Positions 1 to 9,969 of a stretch of 64,000 nt of DNA are shown here, piece by piece (position 1 is the first letter of the stretch; the number at the start of each line of letters is the position of its first letter). The DNA comes from Candidatus Endowatersipora endosymbiont of Watersipora subatra (GTDB taxonomy: Bacteria > Pseudomonadota > Alphaproteobacteria > Rhizobiales > Rhizobiaceae), in NCBI RefSeq assembly GCF_964026585.1, contig NZ_OZ032160.1, forward strand, positions 682,001 to 746,000. The letters are read 5' to 3'. A model generated the notes under the pieces. The model was not told the origin of the DNA. It saw only the letters and a program-made list of their open reading frames with translations, and made no database searches. The translations under genes were made by a program, and so were the position numbers.

Positions 1-338
1 GAGCTCTGGAAAAAGCCATAGAATCTGATCTGGGTGGATATCAAAAATTCAAAACGAATTTTATTGAAACAGGAATGTCCCAATTTGGTTCAGGGTGGTG
101 CTGGATTTCCTTAAAAAATGAAAAGTTAGAAATCTCTAAAACAGAAAATGGTGAGAATCCTCTTGTACATGGTGCCATTCCCATTTTGGGATGCGATTTG
201 TGGGAACATTCCTATTATATTGATTACCGCAATGCTCGCCTCAAATATCTGGACATTTTTGTAGATAAACTGATAAACTGGGAATATGTCAATACATTAT
301 TCGAGTCAGCTCAAAGAAACTCTCAATCATCTTTATAA
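1..338 (+). CDS. sodB: Superoxide dismutase (Fe/Mn), C-terminal part
   Basis: Partial gene: the frame is open from base 3 to the stop at 336-338, and the N-terminal half lies before the window. SodB converts superoxide to peroxide and oxygen in the cytoplasm. The visible part carries the hallmark GSGWCW segment and the metal-binding DLWEHSYYIDYRN segment, whose Asp and His are two of the four metal ligands. The Gly-Cys-Asp before it, in place of the common Ala/Val-Asp, is usual in rhizobial SodB. Iron or manganese use cannot be decided without the N-terminal half. The next gene, corC, converges on it. Identification is secure; the symbol follows the Fe-type resemblance. Confidence 0.93.
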   Translation, partial: ALEKAIESDLGGYQKFKTNFIETGMSQFGSGWCWISLKNEKLEISKTENGENPLVHGAIPILGCDLWEHSYYIDYRNARLKYLDIFVDKLINWEYVNTLFESAQRNSQSSL

Positions 339-382
339 AGAATGATTATGCTATATTCGATGGACATCTGATTCAAATGATT

Positions 383-442
383 CAAAGGGCCTTCCTTTTT
401 CGACTATCTCATAGGTTCGTTGTGGAGAAAGAAGGCCTCTTC
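383..442. terminator. Inverted repeat between convergent sodB and corC
   Basis: GGCCTTC at 388-394 pairs with GAAGGCC at 431-437, and the flanks are partly complementary. The two genes converge here, so a two-way terminator is the simplest reading. The loop is long (about 36 nt) and there is no strong T-tract, so the call is tentative. Confidence 0.35.
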
Positions 443-530
443 TTCATCCATATTAGAATATGATCTCGCCCCCCAAAGAATTGAATATAAAAACTGACTG
501 AGTACACAATTTATGAATATTCAATTCTAA

Positions 531-1607
531 CTAAAAACTGATCTCTTTTAAAGATTTACGACGCCGGTCACCTAAACTCATCTGAACAATCTGAATCCGC
601 TTAATCCGGCGGGGATCAGCATCCAGTATTCTAAATTCAAACCCATCAATGCCAGAGACAACTTCACCACGCACAGGAATATGGCCAGCTAAGGCAAAAA
701 CCAGACCACCCAGCGTATCAATGTCATCAATGTATTCGCTAGAGTTAAATGATGAACCTATAATCTTTGTTAACTTTTCTAGTTCTAAACGCGCGTCAGC
801 TATCCAAAGGCCCTCGCCAGAAACTTCAATCAAATCATCATGAGAGTCATGTTCATCTTCGATTTCACCCACCACTTCTTCAACTATGTCTTCAAGAGAT
901 ACAAGCCCATCAGTTCCTCCATATTCATCTATAACCAGAGCCATCTGAGTGCGATTGGCTTGCATTCTTGCCATAAGATCAGCAGCAAGCATCGAAGGTG
1001 GCACAAACAAAACACTGCGTAAAATATCTATTTTGGAAAGAGGTGTTTCGAGATTGATCTTTGTAAGATCTCTTTTTTTAGTGACTCTTTCCTCTTCGTC
1101 AACTTCATAGGATGATAAGGTCGTCATATATAATAGGAGGTCCTTAATCAGGATCATGCCTTTTGGATCATCTAATGTTTCATTATAAACGGGGAGTCGA
1201 GAGTGGCGGGTTTCTTCAAACCGATGTAGCAATTCGCCGAGGCGAATTGTTCCCTCAACGGCTTCAATCTCAGCACGGGGAACCATGATATCAACGACAC
1301 GTTTTTCACGCAAGTGCATAATATTCTGAAGCATCGCCCTTTCCTCAGGGGTAAAAACATGACTCGCAGATCCCTTCCCAGAAAGAGCTTCATTCAAATT
1401 CTCACGGAGACTTTCATCAGAAAAAAATCTTAAATTTATCAAGAATCTCTTAAAAACGTCCGCTAAACTTTTCTTATATTCAATTATAATAAGCTTGCAG
1501 CCAACTGATTTTGACGATTCCTTGATAGATTGATTATCATCATCACAGGAGTGATCATCCGTGGTCTTGACCTCCAGACTCACGCGCTTAGAAGATCGAT
1601 CTTTCAT
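531..1607 (-). CDS. corC: CorC/HlyC-type CBS-domain protein
   Basis: 358-residue protein of the CorC/TlyC (HlyC) family. It has a tandem CBS pair (about residues 105-245, including the VDIMVPR and IDEYGGTDGLVSLEDI motifs) and a C-terminal CorC_HlyC domain (about 260-345). Like other alphaproteobacterial TlyC proteins it lacks the N-terminal DUF21 membrane domain. Family members are linked to Mg/Co efflux or to membrane and RNA homeostasis, but the biochemical role is unsettled. It lies 33 nt downstream of ybeY and is probably co-transcribed. The lnt gene that usually follows is absent; sodB converges instead. An AGGA ribosome site lies 11 nt before the ATG. Confidence 0.9.
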   Translation of the reverse strand: MKDRSSKRVSLEVKTTDDHSCDDDNQSIKESSKSVGCKLIIIEYKKSLADVFKRFLINLRFFSDESLRENLNEALSGKGSASHVFTPEERAMLQNIMHLREKRVVDIMVPRAEIEAVEGTIRLGELLHRFEETRHSRLPVYNETLDDPKGMILIKDLLLYMTTLSSYEVDEEERVTKKRDLTKINLETPLSKIDILRSVLFVPPSMLAADLMARMQANRTQMALVIDEYGGTDGLVSLEDIVEEVVGEIEDEHDSHDDLIEVSGEGLWIADARLELEKLTKIIGSSFNSSEYIDDIDTLGGLVFALAGHIPVRGEVVSGIDGFEFRILDADPRRIKRIQIVQMSLGDRRRKSLKEISF

Positions 1608-1640
1608 CGGTGATTATTCCTGTTTCTTGTTACCAATAAT

Positions 1641-2135
1641 CTATTGTCGATTATTCTCCAAGCCGTATGGATCTACAATTCCTAATTGAAAAAGTATCTT
1701 AATCTCCAACTGCTCCATTTCAACTCCATCAGCTTCATAAACATGATCATATCCAAGTAAGTGTAAAAATCCGTGAATGCTCAAATGGATCAGATGATCC
1801 TCAAAAGATTTTGACTGTTCATCTGCTTCAGATTTTATTGTCTCCAAAGCAAGAAAGATATCCCCTAAAAGGGGAGAATATGGTTCATGATCCTTATTGC
1901 TAGCGAAAGATAAAACATTCGTTGGTTTATCCTCATCTCGCCATCGAAGGTTAAGGGACTGAACCCTTTGATTATCAGAAAAAATAAAAGCTGCTTCAGC
2001 ATATTCAGGAAGTCGTGGTTTTATTGTCATCAGAGAACAAGAGATTGCAGACTCAATCCGTGACTGCAGAGGAGGAAGTGGTGGCCACACTCTACTATCG
2101 TCGATAAAATCAATGGTGATCATTGACAGACTCAT
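1641..2135 (-). CDS. ybeY: Endoribonuclease YbeY
   Basis: 164-residue metalloprotein needed for 16S rRNA 3' end maturation and 70S quality control. The zinc motif H-x3-H-x5-H is intact as HGFLHLLGYDH near residues 125-135, and the conserved RWRDEDKPTNVLSF segment precedes it. A second in-frame ATG at 2123 (giving MITIDF) fits family N-termini better than the annotated ATG. It heads a two-gene unit with corC. Upstream, where phoH (ybeZ) would normally lie, there is only the region shared with divergent fumA. The miaB gene that usually heads this cluster lies at 52.9 kb. Confidence 0.93.
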   Translation of the reverse strand: MSLSMITIDFIDDSRVWPPLPPLQSRIESAISCSLMTIKPRLPEYAEAAFIFSDNQRVQSLNLRWRDEDKPTNVLSFASNKDHEPYSPLLGDIFLALETIKSEADEQSKSFEDHLIHLSIHGFLHLLGYDHVYEADGVEMEQLEIKILFQLGIVDPYGLENNRQ

Positions 2136-2140
2136 TCATT

Positions 2141-2194
2141 TAGACAATTTTTATCTCACGAACCCCTATAGGGTAACGAAAACTGAATTGTCTA
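2141..2194. repeat. Nested inverted repeat between ybeY and fumA
   Basis: A perfect 9-bp outer pair, TAGACAATT (2141-2149) and AATTGTCTA (2186-2194), brackets a perfect 10-bp palindrome, CCCTATAGGG (2164-2173), spaced 14 and 12 nt from the arms. It sits just upstream of ybeY in a divergent intergenic region. It could be an operator or a leader hairpin. No known regulator site was recognised. Confidence 0.6.
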
Positions 2195-2231
2195 TAAAGT
2201 CTGTTTCTTCAAAAAGGAAGAAATGATTTGA

Positions 2232-2260
2232 TTCAGATATTAATTCCTGATTCTTATACT
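2232..2260 (+). promoter_or_regulatory. Candidate sigma-70-type promoter for fumA
   Basis: A -35-like TTCAGA (2232-2237) and a -10-like TATACT (2255-2260) are separated by 17 nt. Transcription would begin near 2267 and leave about 120 nt of leader before the fumA ATG. The -35 match is only four of six bases. Confidence 0.35.
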
Positions 2261-2385
2261 CTTCGATGGGGAGGGGATGAAAATCTAAACTAGATGTCTA
2301 GATCCTCGATCAGATCCTTCTTTTAAAAGATATGTTAAGTCTTCCGAGATTCAGTATATAAAAAACAAGATATGAAAATAAGAAA

Positions 2386-3981
2386 ATGGTTACACAGACT
2401 AGAGATAACACGTCGTTCGATCTTCTGACAAAAGAGTATGTTGAGATGATTGAACTTGGCCCTCATAGATTTTTGAAAATAGATGTAGAAGCTATTCGTC
2501 TTCTCACGGAACAGGCTTTTTCTAATATCAATCATCTGTTACGCCCTACCCATCTTGCCCAGCTAGCTTCCATCTTGGAGGATCCTCAAGCAACTCAAAA
2601 CGACCGTTTTGTTGCTTTTGATCTCTTAAAAAATGCTAATATTGCCGCTGGTGGTCTCTTACCAATGTGTCAAGATACTGGAACAGCTATAGTTATGGCA
2701 AAAAGAGGTCGTCAAATTTTAACAACAGGATCGGATGAAGATTCAATAAATCAGGGTATTTTAGATGCCTATGAGAAAAAGAACTTCCGCTATTCACAAC
2801 TAGCACCGATATCTCTTTTTGAAGAAATTAATACATGCAATAATCTACCTGCACAAATCGATATTTACAGCCAGGGTACAGATGCTTATAATTTCCTTTT
2901 TTTAGCGAAAGGGGGAGGGTCTGCAAATAAGACTTTCTTCTATCAAGGAACACCTTCTCTTCTTACACATCAAGGTATGATCGATTTTCTGAAAGAGAAA
3001 ATTATAACTCTAGGAACATCTGCCTGTCCACCTTATCATCTAGCTATCGTTATCGGGGGAATGTCAGCTGAACAAAATCTTAAAACTCTTAAACTCGCAT
3101 CTGCTCGTTATTTAGATGATCTCCCCAAAAAAGGCTCTCAAAGAGGTCATGCATTTCGCGACCAGGAATTCGAGAAACATATTCATTTACTGACTCAGAA
3201 TATAGGCCTAGGTGCTCAATTTGGTGGAAAATATTTCTGCCATGATGTACGCGTGATCCGCCTTCCACGTCATAGCGCTTCTTTACCTATTAGTCTTGGT
3301 GTATCTTGTTCAGCAGATCGGCAAGCTAAGGGTCAAATTACTGCTAACGGCGTATTTCTTGAGACTCTAGAGACTGAACCTGCTCATTATATGCCCGATA
3401 TTGACGAAAGAGAATTTGAGTTTGGAGTATCTCCTATTAATCTCAATCAGCCGATGGCAGCCCTCTTAGCGGAGCTATCGAGGTACCCAGTTAAAACTCG
3501 TTTATCATTGACTGGAACTCTGGTTGTAGCACGTGATTTAGCGCATTCAAAAATACGAGAGAGACTAGAAGCTGGAGAAACGATGCCTCCTTATATGAAA
3601 GAACATCCTGTTTATTATGCCGGACCAGCAAAAACACCGAAAGGTATGCCTTCTGGTTCATTTGGACCAACAACAGCCGGCCGGATGGATTCCTATGTAG
3701 ACCTATTCCAATCTTTTGGTGGATCTATGGTTATGATTGCAAAAGGCAATCGTTCGAAGAAGGTACGGGAAGCATGCAAAAAAAATGGTGGATTTTACTT
3801 AGGCTCAATTGGTGGATCTGCAGCACGACTAGCTTCAGATTGTATCAAAAAAGTACAAATTATAGAATATCCTGAACTAGGAATGGAAGCGGTCTGGAAA
3901 ATTGAAGTCTTAGATTTCCCTGCCTTTATCGTGATCGACGACAAAGGGAACGATTTTTTTTCAGAATTCAAAATGAGCTAA
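2386..3981 (+). CDS. fumA: Fumarate hydratase, class I
   Basis: 531-residue iron-sulfur fumarase of the single-chain class I type, which interconverts fumarate and malate in the TCA cycle. The N-terminal alpha domain contains [13 protein letters not shown] (about residues 95-107), whose Cys is a 4Fe-4S ligand, and [10 protein letters not shown] near residue 310. The C-terminal beta domain ends with the GGSAA segment. Length matches the family. It is a lone gene, divergent from ybeY and convergent with rpoD. Class I fumarases are oxygen-sensitive, so iron supply matters to this gene, which is relevant to the broken rirA at 54.4 kb. Confidence 0.93.
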   Translation: MVTQTRDNTSFDLLTKEYVEMIELGPHRFLKIDVEAIRLLTEQAFSNINHLLRPTHLAQLASILEDPQATQNDRFVAFDLLKNANIAAGGLLPMCQDTGTAIVMAKRGRQILTTGSDEDSINQGILDAYEKKNFRYSQLAPISLFEEINTCNNLPAQIDIYSQGTDAYNFLFLAKGGGSANKTFFYQGTPSLLTHQGMIDFLKEKIITLGTSACPPYHLAIVIGGMSAEQNLKTLKLASARYLDDLPKKGSQRGHAFRDQEFEKHIHLLTQNIGLGAQFGGKYFCHDVRVIRLPRHSASLPISLGVSCSADRQAKGQITANGVFLETLETEPAHYMPDIDEREFEFGVSPINLNQPMAALLAELSRYPVKTRLSLTGTLVVARDLAHSKIRERLEAGETMPPYMKEHPVYYAGPAKTPKGMPSGSFGPTTAGRMDSYVDLFQSFGGSMVMIAKGNRSKKVREACKKNGGFYLGSIGGSAARLASDCIKKVQIIEYPELGMEAVWKIEVLDFPAFIVIDDKGNDFFSEFKMS

Positions 3982-4024
3982 TAGAGATTTTCTGAACTTA
4001 AGTTCAAGGATTTGTGATCTCTAT
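3981..4024. terminator. Nested palindrome between convergent fumA and rpoD
   Basis: A perfect 8-bp pair, ATAGAGAT (3981-3988) and ATCTCTAT (4017-4024), surrounds a perfect 12-bp palindrome, GAACTTAAGTTC (3994-4005). The left arm overlaps the last base of the fumA stop codon. The position suggests transcription termination for fumA, although no T-tract follows. Confidence 0.45.
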
Positions 4025-4123
4025 TCCTGTGAAGTCATTTTATCTTTTTCTACGCAAGCTTTCAAACCAGAGGAGGTCTCTAGGTACGGCTCAGAATAAG
4101 CTAGAAACGGAAGACACAGATCA

Positions 4124-6160
4124 TTAGCTGTCCAGAAAGCTCCTTAATTTTCGACTGCGGCTTGGATGTTTGAGCTTACGCAAAGCTTTTGCTTCGATTT
4201 GCCGAATTCGTTCACGGGTTACACTAAACTGTTGACCCACTTCCTCTAATGTATGATCCGTATTCATGCCAATACCAAAACGCATACGTAAAACACGCTC
4301 TTCACGTGGGGTGAGACTTGCGAGAACACGTGTTGTTGTTTCCCGTAGATTTGACTGAATTGCTGAATCAACTGGCAATGTTGTATTCTTATCCTCAATG
4401 AAATCAACAAGATGAGAATCTTCTTCATCTCCAATAGGAGTCTCAAGAGAGATTGGTTCTTTGGCTATTTTCAGAACTTTTCGGACTTTCTCAAGTGGCA
4501 TGGCTAATTTATCAGATAATTCTTCTGGCGTTGGTTCACGACCAATCTCATGCAACATCTGGCGTGACGTCCGAACAATTTTATTGATTGTTTCAATCAT
4601 ATGAACCGGAATACGAATTGTTCGAGCTTGATCGGCAATTGAACGAGTGATTGCTTGACGAATCCACCACGTCGCATAAGTTGAAAATTTATATCCTCGG
4701 CGATATTCAAATTTATCAACTGCTTTCATCAAACCAATATTACCTTCTTGAATGAGATCCAAGAATTGTAGGCCACGGTTAGTGTATTTTTTCGAAATTG
4801 AAATCACGAGACGTAGATTAGCTTCCACCATTTCTTTTTTTGCCTGGCATGATTCACGTTCACCCTTTTGTACCATATGAACAATCCGTCGAAATTCAGA
4901 AATCTCAAGACCTGTTTCATGGGATAGAAGTTGAATGTCAGCGCGTAAATCGTTTATATTATCCTTTTCATGCTTATTAAATTCTTTCCAACTTCTAGCA
5001 GAAAGATTTGAAATTCGACATAACCAGTTTGGATCAAGCTCCCAATCCCGATATTCCTCCAGAAAATTATCGCGCGTTACACCATGCTTTTGAGCGAGCC
5101 TCATCAAACGGCCTTCGGATATTAACAAGCGTTTATTGATATCGTAAAGCTGCTCAACTAGCGACTCAATACGATGTTGATTTAATTCCAGACTTTTCAC
5201 TGATTCAACAATATCATCCTTCAGCTTCCTTAAACGAAGTTCCAGATTCGGTGACAACTTCTTACTTATCATCCGCTTCTCAACATACTGATCTTGAAGT
5301 GAACGTAATTTCTGATACTTCAAAGCAATAGAATCAAAAATCTCCAAAACCTTAGGTTTGAGTTCTGTCTCCATTGCAGCTAGCGATAAATTGACTTCAT
5401 CAGTTTCTTCATCATCATCTTCTTCTGATAACAACTCTTCATTTTTCACTTCATCAGGATTAAGACCTTCAGAAATAGCCTTACGACGAGCGATTGCTTC
5501 CGGTGAATGCTCTCCTCCAGAACCCTGACGCACAGCTTCAGCAATTGAAGCTGGTGCATTAGGATTAACAGGAACGTTCTGTTTCGCGTCGGGACCAGCA
5601 TAAGTTGCCTCCAAATCAATAATATCCCGCAAAAGAATATTTTCTTCTAGCAATTCATCACGCCAGATAATAATGGCCTGAAAGGTTAAAGGGCTTTCAC
5701 AAAGACCAGCTATCATGGTCTCACGACCAGCCTCGATTCGCTTAGCAATAGCAATTTCACCTTCTCGTGAGAGAAGCTCAACTGAACCCATTTCTCTGAG
5801 ATACATACGGACAGGATCATCGGTTCGGTCCGTAGGCTCTTTTTTATTAGAAACACTCACTACTGCTTTCTTGTCAGATGCGACAAGCTCAGAAGACATT
5901 TCTTCTGTAGAGTCTTCCTCTTCGAGGATAGTAATGCCTATATCGGATAGAATTGACATGATCTCTTCGATCGGATGCGAACTAAGCTCCTCAGCAGCAG
6001 GCATGAGCGCGTTCAGTTCATCAACAGTTACAAATCCACGCTTCTTTGCAGTTTTGATTATCTTTTTTACAGAATCACTATTGAGATTCAGTAAAGGACG
6101 TTCAAATGATTGCTCAGTTGATTCCTCTGCATTTTGGGTAGCTGTATTATGCGTTTTCAT
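4124..6160 (-). CDS. rpoD: RNA polymerase primary sigma factor (sigma-70)
   Basis: Housekeeping sigma factor, about 678 residues from the preferred ATG at 6160, which has GGAGAG about 8 nt upstream; an upstream ATG at 6184 adds eight unlikely residues. Order: region 1.1, region 1.2 around [11 protein letters not shown], a long acidic non-conserved region, region 2 with the melting and -10 segments ([20 protein letters not shown] and [13 protein letters not shown]), then regions 3 and 4 with the C-terminal helix-turn-helix ([25 protein letters not shown]). It lies 249 nt downstream of dnaG on the same strand, the usual dnaG-rpoD arrangement. Confidence 0.97.
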   Translation of the reverse strand: MKTHNTATQNAEESTEQSFERPLLNLNSDSVKKIIKTAKKRGFVTVDELNALMPAAEELSSHPIEEIMSILSDIGITILEEEDSTEEMSSELVASDKKAVVSVSNKKEPTDRTDDPVRMYLREMGSVELLSREGEIAIAKRIEAGRETMIAGLCESPLTFQAIIIWRDELLEENILLRDIIDLEATYAGPDAKQNVPVNPNAPASIAEAVRQGSGGEHSPEAIARRKAISEGLNPDEVKNEELLSEEDDDEETDEVNLSLAAMETELKPKVLEIFDSIALKYQKLRSLQDQYVEKRMISKKLSPNLELRLRKLKDDIVESVKSLELNQHRIESLVEQLYDINKRLLISEGRLMRLAQKHGVTRDNFLEEYRDWELDPNWLCRISNLSARSWKEFNKHEKDNINDLRADIQLLSHETGLEISEFRRIVHMVQKGERESCQAKKEMVEANLRLVISISKKYTNRGLQFLDLIQEGNIGLMKAVDKFEYRRGYKFSTYATWWIRQAITRSIADQARTIRIPVHMIETINKIVRTSRQMLHEIGREPTPEELSDKLAMPLEKVRKVLKIAKEPISLETPIGDEEDSHLVDFIEDKNTTLPVDSAIQSNLRETTTRVLASLTPREERVLRMRFGIGMNTDHTLEEVGQQFSVTRERIRQIEAKALRKLKHPSRSRKLRSFLDS

Positions 6161-6409
6161 ATAAAATTCTCTCCAGCAAGTCATCTAAAGCTGTCTTCTG
6201 TCTGGATCGTACCAAACCGAACAGTCAATAGATTTAGCATTGCAATTGAAAGTATCAGAAGCAAACCATATGTCGCTTAAATTAGCGATTGTCTTGCTTT
6301 GTTCAGCTGAGGAAGCAAAACCTTGACATTACTAACTCCTGATTAACCCTTTTAATCCCTAATTTTAAACTGAGTGGCAAGCCTCATTACCTTGTAATGG
6401 ATATTAATA

Positions 6410-8347
6410 TCAGAATACCCGTACTGGACGACCAGAAGAAACACCGAATCCTTCAATCAGTCCCTCCATTCTATCCACATTCTCAATTTCCAGTTGAAGA
6501 CCAACAAGCCTTTCATAACTGGCCTCATCTCCAAGCTCTGCAAAGTTTTTTTCCATCAGCCTGAGTTCATTATTTAAATAACGAGCACGCATATGCAATG
6601 CATATGCCTGAATCCAACCCTCTCGTGCATCCTCAAATGCTGCACAAGGCAAAGCCTGCCAGACACGACTCGATTCTACTTGCCTCTCCAATTGATCAAG
6701 ATCAAGAGAGAATTCTCTTGAATCTAAAAAATTCCGAAGAGATTTGGATGATACACTTTTTTCTCCTTCTCCTTCAGCAGCAAAAAAGTCTAGAAGAGCA
6801 GATTGGATACGCTTAAAACGAGGATTTTCACTATCCAGAAAGGAAAATTCTTCGAAATGACTCAAAGCAACCAAGGGATGATTGATCACAGTCACCATCA
6901 GAGTCGACTCACGGAGAGGAAGTAAATGAGAATCTCGGTTGACTAAGGCAGAATTCATCAACCTTTCAGATACAGAAAACTGATTTGGACTCTTAGCAAA
7001 AACGGGTTTCAACGGATTACCTCTCTGAGAATCGTTAAAACATCGTTTGGATTTCTCTTTAATAACACCAAAAAAATATCTCAGACGGTCATCCATTTCC
7101 TTTTCATAATATCGACGCACAGTCTCATCAAAAATTTTGCGTATAACTGTCTTAATTTTCAATTCAAGATGAGCTCGTCGCTCGGGCGTATCAAATTTTC
7201 TGCCTTTAGTTTCACGGATCCATAACATATCAGATAACGAAAAAGGGGATTGCAAAATTTTTCCAAAGGCTCTCCCTCCTGAATGACGGATAATATCATC
7301 AGGATCTTCATGATTGGGTAATAAAACGAACCAAATGGATTTTCCTGGTTTCAAGACCGAAAATGCCGTTTCAATACTTCGATAATGAGCTTGCATCCCT
7401 GCTTCATCACCGTCGAAACATAAAATAGGTTCAGCACCAACACGCCAAGCTAGTTCTAATTGCCTTTGTGTTAACGTAGTCCCAAGTGGCGCAACAGCAT
7501 TAAAAAATCCTGCAGAAGACAACGTAATAACATCCATATAACCCTCAGCAATAATAAGATTACCATTACGCTGAATAGCTTTTCGTGCTTTTGAGTAATT
7601 ATACAGAACCTTGGATTTAGAAAATAATTCAGTTTCTGGAGAATTCAGGTACTTTGCAAAACCACCAGAAGATAATGAACGCCCACCAAAGGCAATAACC
7701 CTTTCCTTCTCATCCAGTATAGGAAACATAATGCGGTCCCGAAAACGATCATATGATGTAGCAATATCGGGTCCAAAAACAACAAGACCACAAGCTTCAA
7801 TCTTAGATTCCTCGATTTTCTTTTCGCTCAAAAATTTTTTCAATGCATTATAACTGCTAGGTGCATATCCCAATCCAAATTCCCGTTGAACAGATATTGG
7901 AATGCCTCGATTTTGAAGATATAAGCGTGCTTTAGCACCATTTTCGGTCTGTAATTGATCTTGAAAAAATAGTGCTGCAAGCATCATCAAATCATAAAGC
8001 GAATATTTTTTTTCTTCACTCATACTTATACCAGAGTCGATGTAGTGCACAGAAATACCAACTTCTTCAGATAATCTTTTCACCGATTCAGGGAAACTTA
8101 ATCCATCTAGCTCCATCATAAAACGAAAATGATCTCCTGATACTCCGCATCCAAAGCAGTAGTAGCGACCTTTTGTGTTTTGACAATGAAAACTAGCGGT
8201 TTCTTCACCATGAAACGGACAACAGGCCCAAAAATCACCTTTTGAAGGATTGCTTTTCTTTAAATCAAAAGTAATCCTACGACCTACTATGTTAGAAATG
8301 GGAATCCGATCCCGAAGATCTTCAAGAAATGAAGGTGAAAAATGCAT
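6410..8347 (-). CDS. dnaG: DNA primase
   Basis: Makes RNA primers for the replisome. Domains are an N-terminal zinc finger (CPFHGEETASFHCQ, then YYCFGCG, all four ligands present), a TOPRIM core with the EGYMDVI and FDGDEAG acidic motifs, and a C-terminal DnaB-binding part. The start is ambiguous: family N-termini match the ATG at 8347 (MHFSPSFLEDLRD), used here, while an upstream ATG at 8386 would add 13 residues; neither has a strong ribosome site. It is divergent from carA and followed by rpoD. Confidence 0.95.
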   Translation of the reverse strand: MHFSPSFLEDLRDRIPISNIVGRRITFDLKKSNPSKGDFWACCPFHGEETASFHCQNTKGRYYCFGCGVSGDHFRFMMELDGLSFPESVKRLSEEVGISVHYIDSGISMSEEKKYSLYDLMMLAALFFQDQLQTENGAKARLYLQNRGIPISVQREFGLGYAPSSYNALKKFLSEKKIEESKIEACGLVVFGPDIATSYDRFRDRIMFPILDEKERVIAFGGRSLSSGGFAKYLNSPETELFSKSKVLYNYSKARKAIQRNGNLIIAEGYMDVITLSSAGFFNAVAPLGTTLTQRQLELAWRVGAEPILCFDGDEAGMQAHYRSIETAFSVLKPGKSIWFVLLPNHEDPDDIIRHSGGRAFGKILQSPFSLSDMLWIRETKGRKFDTPERRAHLELKIKTVIRKIFDETVRRYYEKEMDDRLRYFFGVIKEKSKRCFNDSQRGNPLKPVFAKSPNQFSVSERLMNSALVNRDSHLLPLRESTLMVTVINHPLVALSHFEEFSFLDSENPRFKRIQSALLDFFAAEGEGEKSVSSKSLRNFLDSREFSLDLDQLERQVESSRVWQALPCAAFEDAREGWIQAYALHMRARYLNNELRLMEKNFAELGDEASYERLVGLQLEIENVDRMEGLIEGFGVSSGRPVRVF

Positions 8348-8482
8348 ATTTAAAAAGGATGATCCTATTGAATGGAGTGACATCACTCTCAGATGCGAGC
8401 AGATTCCAGTTTCTTTTTAATCATATTCGCTCTGTCATGTCTTTATCCCTGACAATAAACAAAATCATTCCTATGAAAAGAG

Positions 8483-8507
8483 GCTTTCACGCTGCAGGCA
8501 AGAAAGC
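8483..8507. repeat. Short inverted repeat between dnaG and carA
   Basis: GCTTTC (8483-8488) pairs with GAAAGC (8502-8507) across a 13-nt loop in the divergent dnaG/carA gap. This is a weak structural signal with no recognised function. Confidence 0.25.
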
Positions 8508-8586
8508 TAAATGTAATTTATCATAACACTATCCATAGCTGAAAGGCAAATCTTTTCAAAGAAGAGTCTTTAAGTAGAGATATGAT

Positions 8587-9804
8587 ATGAACAATATGAA
8601 CAAAAAGAAAGGTAATGAAAAGATGTATAATAACGCCTCATCATTGGCCTGGAGTGAAGAGAAAAACACCGGTGTTCTTGTCTTGGCGAATGGAAAAGTC
8701 ATTGAAGGTATAGGAGCGGGAGCAACGGGGGTTTGTGAGGGAGAAGTTTGCTTCAACACGTCCATGACAGGGTACCAGGAAATATTAACCGACCCATCAT
8801 ATGCATGTCAAGTGATTGCCTTTACATTTCCACATATTGGAAATGTTGGTGTTAATGATGAAGATACGGAAAGTATAGAAATAAATTCCCCTTACGGGGC
8901 TGTCGGCGCGATATTTCGTTTCCCTATCACCGATCCATCAAATCACCGCTCCTCTGAACATCTTAACACTTGGCTCAAAAAGAAAAACATTATCACACTA
9001 TGCGGTATTGATACTCGTGCACTCACAGTTTACATTCGTAAAATGGGGTCTCCCAATGCTATCATTGCACATGACCCTGATGGAATCTTTGATATTCAAG
9101 AACTAAAAGCACGCGCGACGGCTTGGGGAGGAATAGAAAGTTTGAACCTTATCTCTCATGTAACCACAAAGAATCCATTAAATTGGATTGAAGATGATCA
9201 AAGTGACAGTGAAAAGATAGGACCTCGATATCACATAATCACGATAGACTTTGGTGTTAAGCGTAACATCTTGCGCCTTTTCACTCAGCTAAATTGTAAG
9301 GTCACTATCGTACCAGCCACAACAAAAGCTGAAGCCATTTTATCCTTAAAGCCCGATGGGATTTTCTTATCAAATGGACCGGGCGATCCAGCGGCAACAG
9401 GACAATATATAATCCCTGAAATTCAAAAACTAATTCAAAGAAAGCTACCGGTTTTTGGGATCTGTCTCGGCCATCAGATATTAGCTTTGGCACTGGGAGC
9501 TCAAACATACAAAATGCATCAAGGCCATCATGGAGCCAATCATCCGATCAAGGATTGCGGTACCGGCAAGGTTAAAATCGTTTCTATGAATCATAGTTTT
9601 GCAGTCGATAGCCAAACTTTTCCTTCTAACTTAGAGGAAACACATATTTCTTTATTCGATGGCACAAATTGTGGCCTGCGCTTATCAGGAGAACCAGTAT
9701 TTTCTGTCCAATATCATCCAGAATCATCTCCAGGTCCTCAGGATAGCTACTATCTTTTTTGCAGATTCATAAATATGATTCATGAATCCAAATCAATTAA
9801 GTAA
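8587..9804 (+). CDS. carA: Carbamoyl-phosphate synthase small subunit
   Basis: Glutamine-hydrolysing subunit of carbamoyl-phosphate synthase, feeding ammonia to CarB for arginine and pyrimidine synthesis. The N-terminal CPSase domain shows GEVCFNTSMTGYQEILTDPS. The class I amidotransferase domain has the nucleophile in FGICLGHQ and the His-Glu pair in QYHPE, so it looks catalytically complete. A second ATG at 8623 with an AAAGG ribosome site is a plausible true start, which would remove 12 residues. carB is not adjacent and not in the window. The window's other pyrimidine genes are pyrF and pyrH. Confidence 0.95.
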   Translation: MNNMNKKKGNEKMYNNASSLAWSEEKNTGVLVLANGKVIEGIGAGATGVCEGEVCFNTSMTGYQEILTDPSYACQVIAFTFPHIGNVGVNDEDTESIEINSPYGAVGAIFRFPITDPSNHRSSEHLNTWLKKKNIITLCGIDTRALTVYIRKMGSPNAIIAHDPDGIFDIQELKARATAWGGIESLNLISHVTTKNPLNWIEDDQSDSEKIGPRYHIITIDFGVKRNILRLFTQLNCKVTIVPATTKAEAILSLKPDGIFLSNGPGDPAATGQYIIPEIQKLIQRKLPVFGICLGHQILALALGAQTYKMHQGHHGANHPIKDCGTGKVKIVSMNHSFAVDSQTFPSNLEETHISLFDGTNCGLRLSGEPVFSVQYHPESSPGPQDSYYLFCRFINMIHESKSIK

Positions 9805-9882
9805 TTCTTCTTGATGATCCTAGGCATGATTTATTATAATTTGGTGTTTAGTTTACTATTCTTAGGGAATTGGGGACTGATC

Positions 9883-9903
9883 TTTTCTGTTGACATCAGA
9901 AAA
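9883..9903. terminator. Hairpin between convergent carA and purA
   Basis: TTTTCTG (9883-9889) and CAGAAAA (9897-9903) form a perfect 7-bp stem with a 7-nt loop, AT-rich at the base, midway between the converging gene ends. It is a plausible bidirectional terminator. Confidence 0.45.
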
Positions 9904-9969
9904 CAACCTTTCCCTAACACTGGGTTCTCTACTGTTAAGTAGACAGATTTAGAAAGAATGTGGCAATAT

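Noticed and set aside
5715..6164. 149-codon open frame antisense to rpoD
   Set aside because: It is a Ser-rich shadow of the acidic rpoD N-terminal region; no ribosome site or family.
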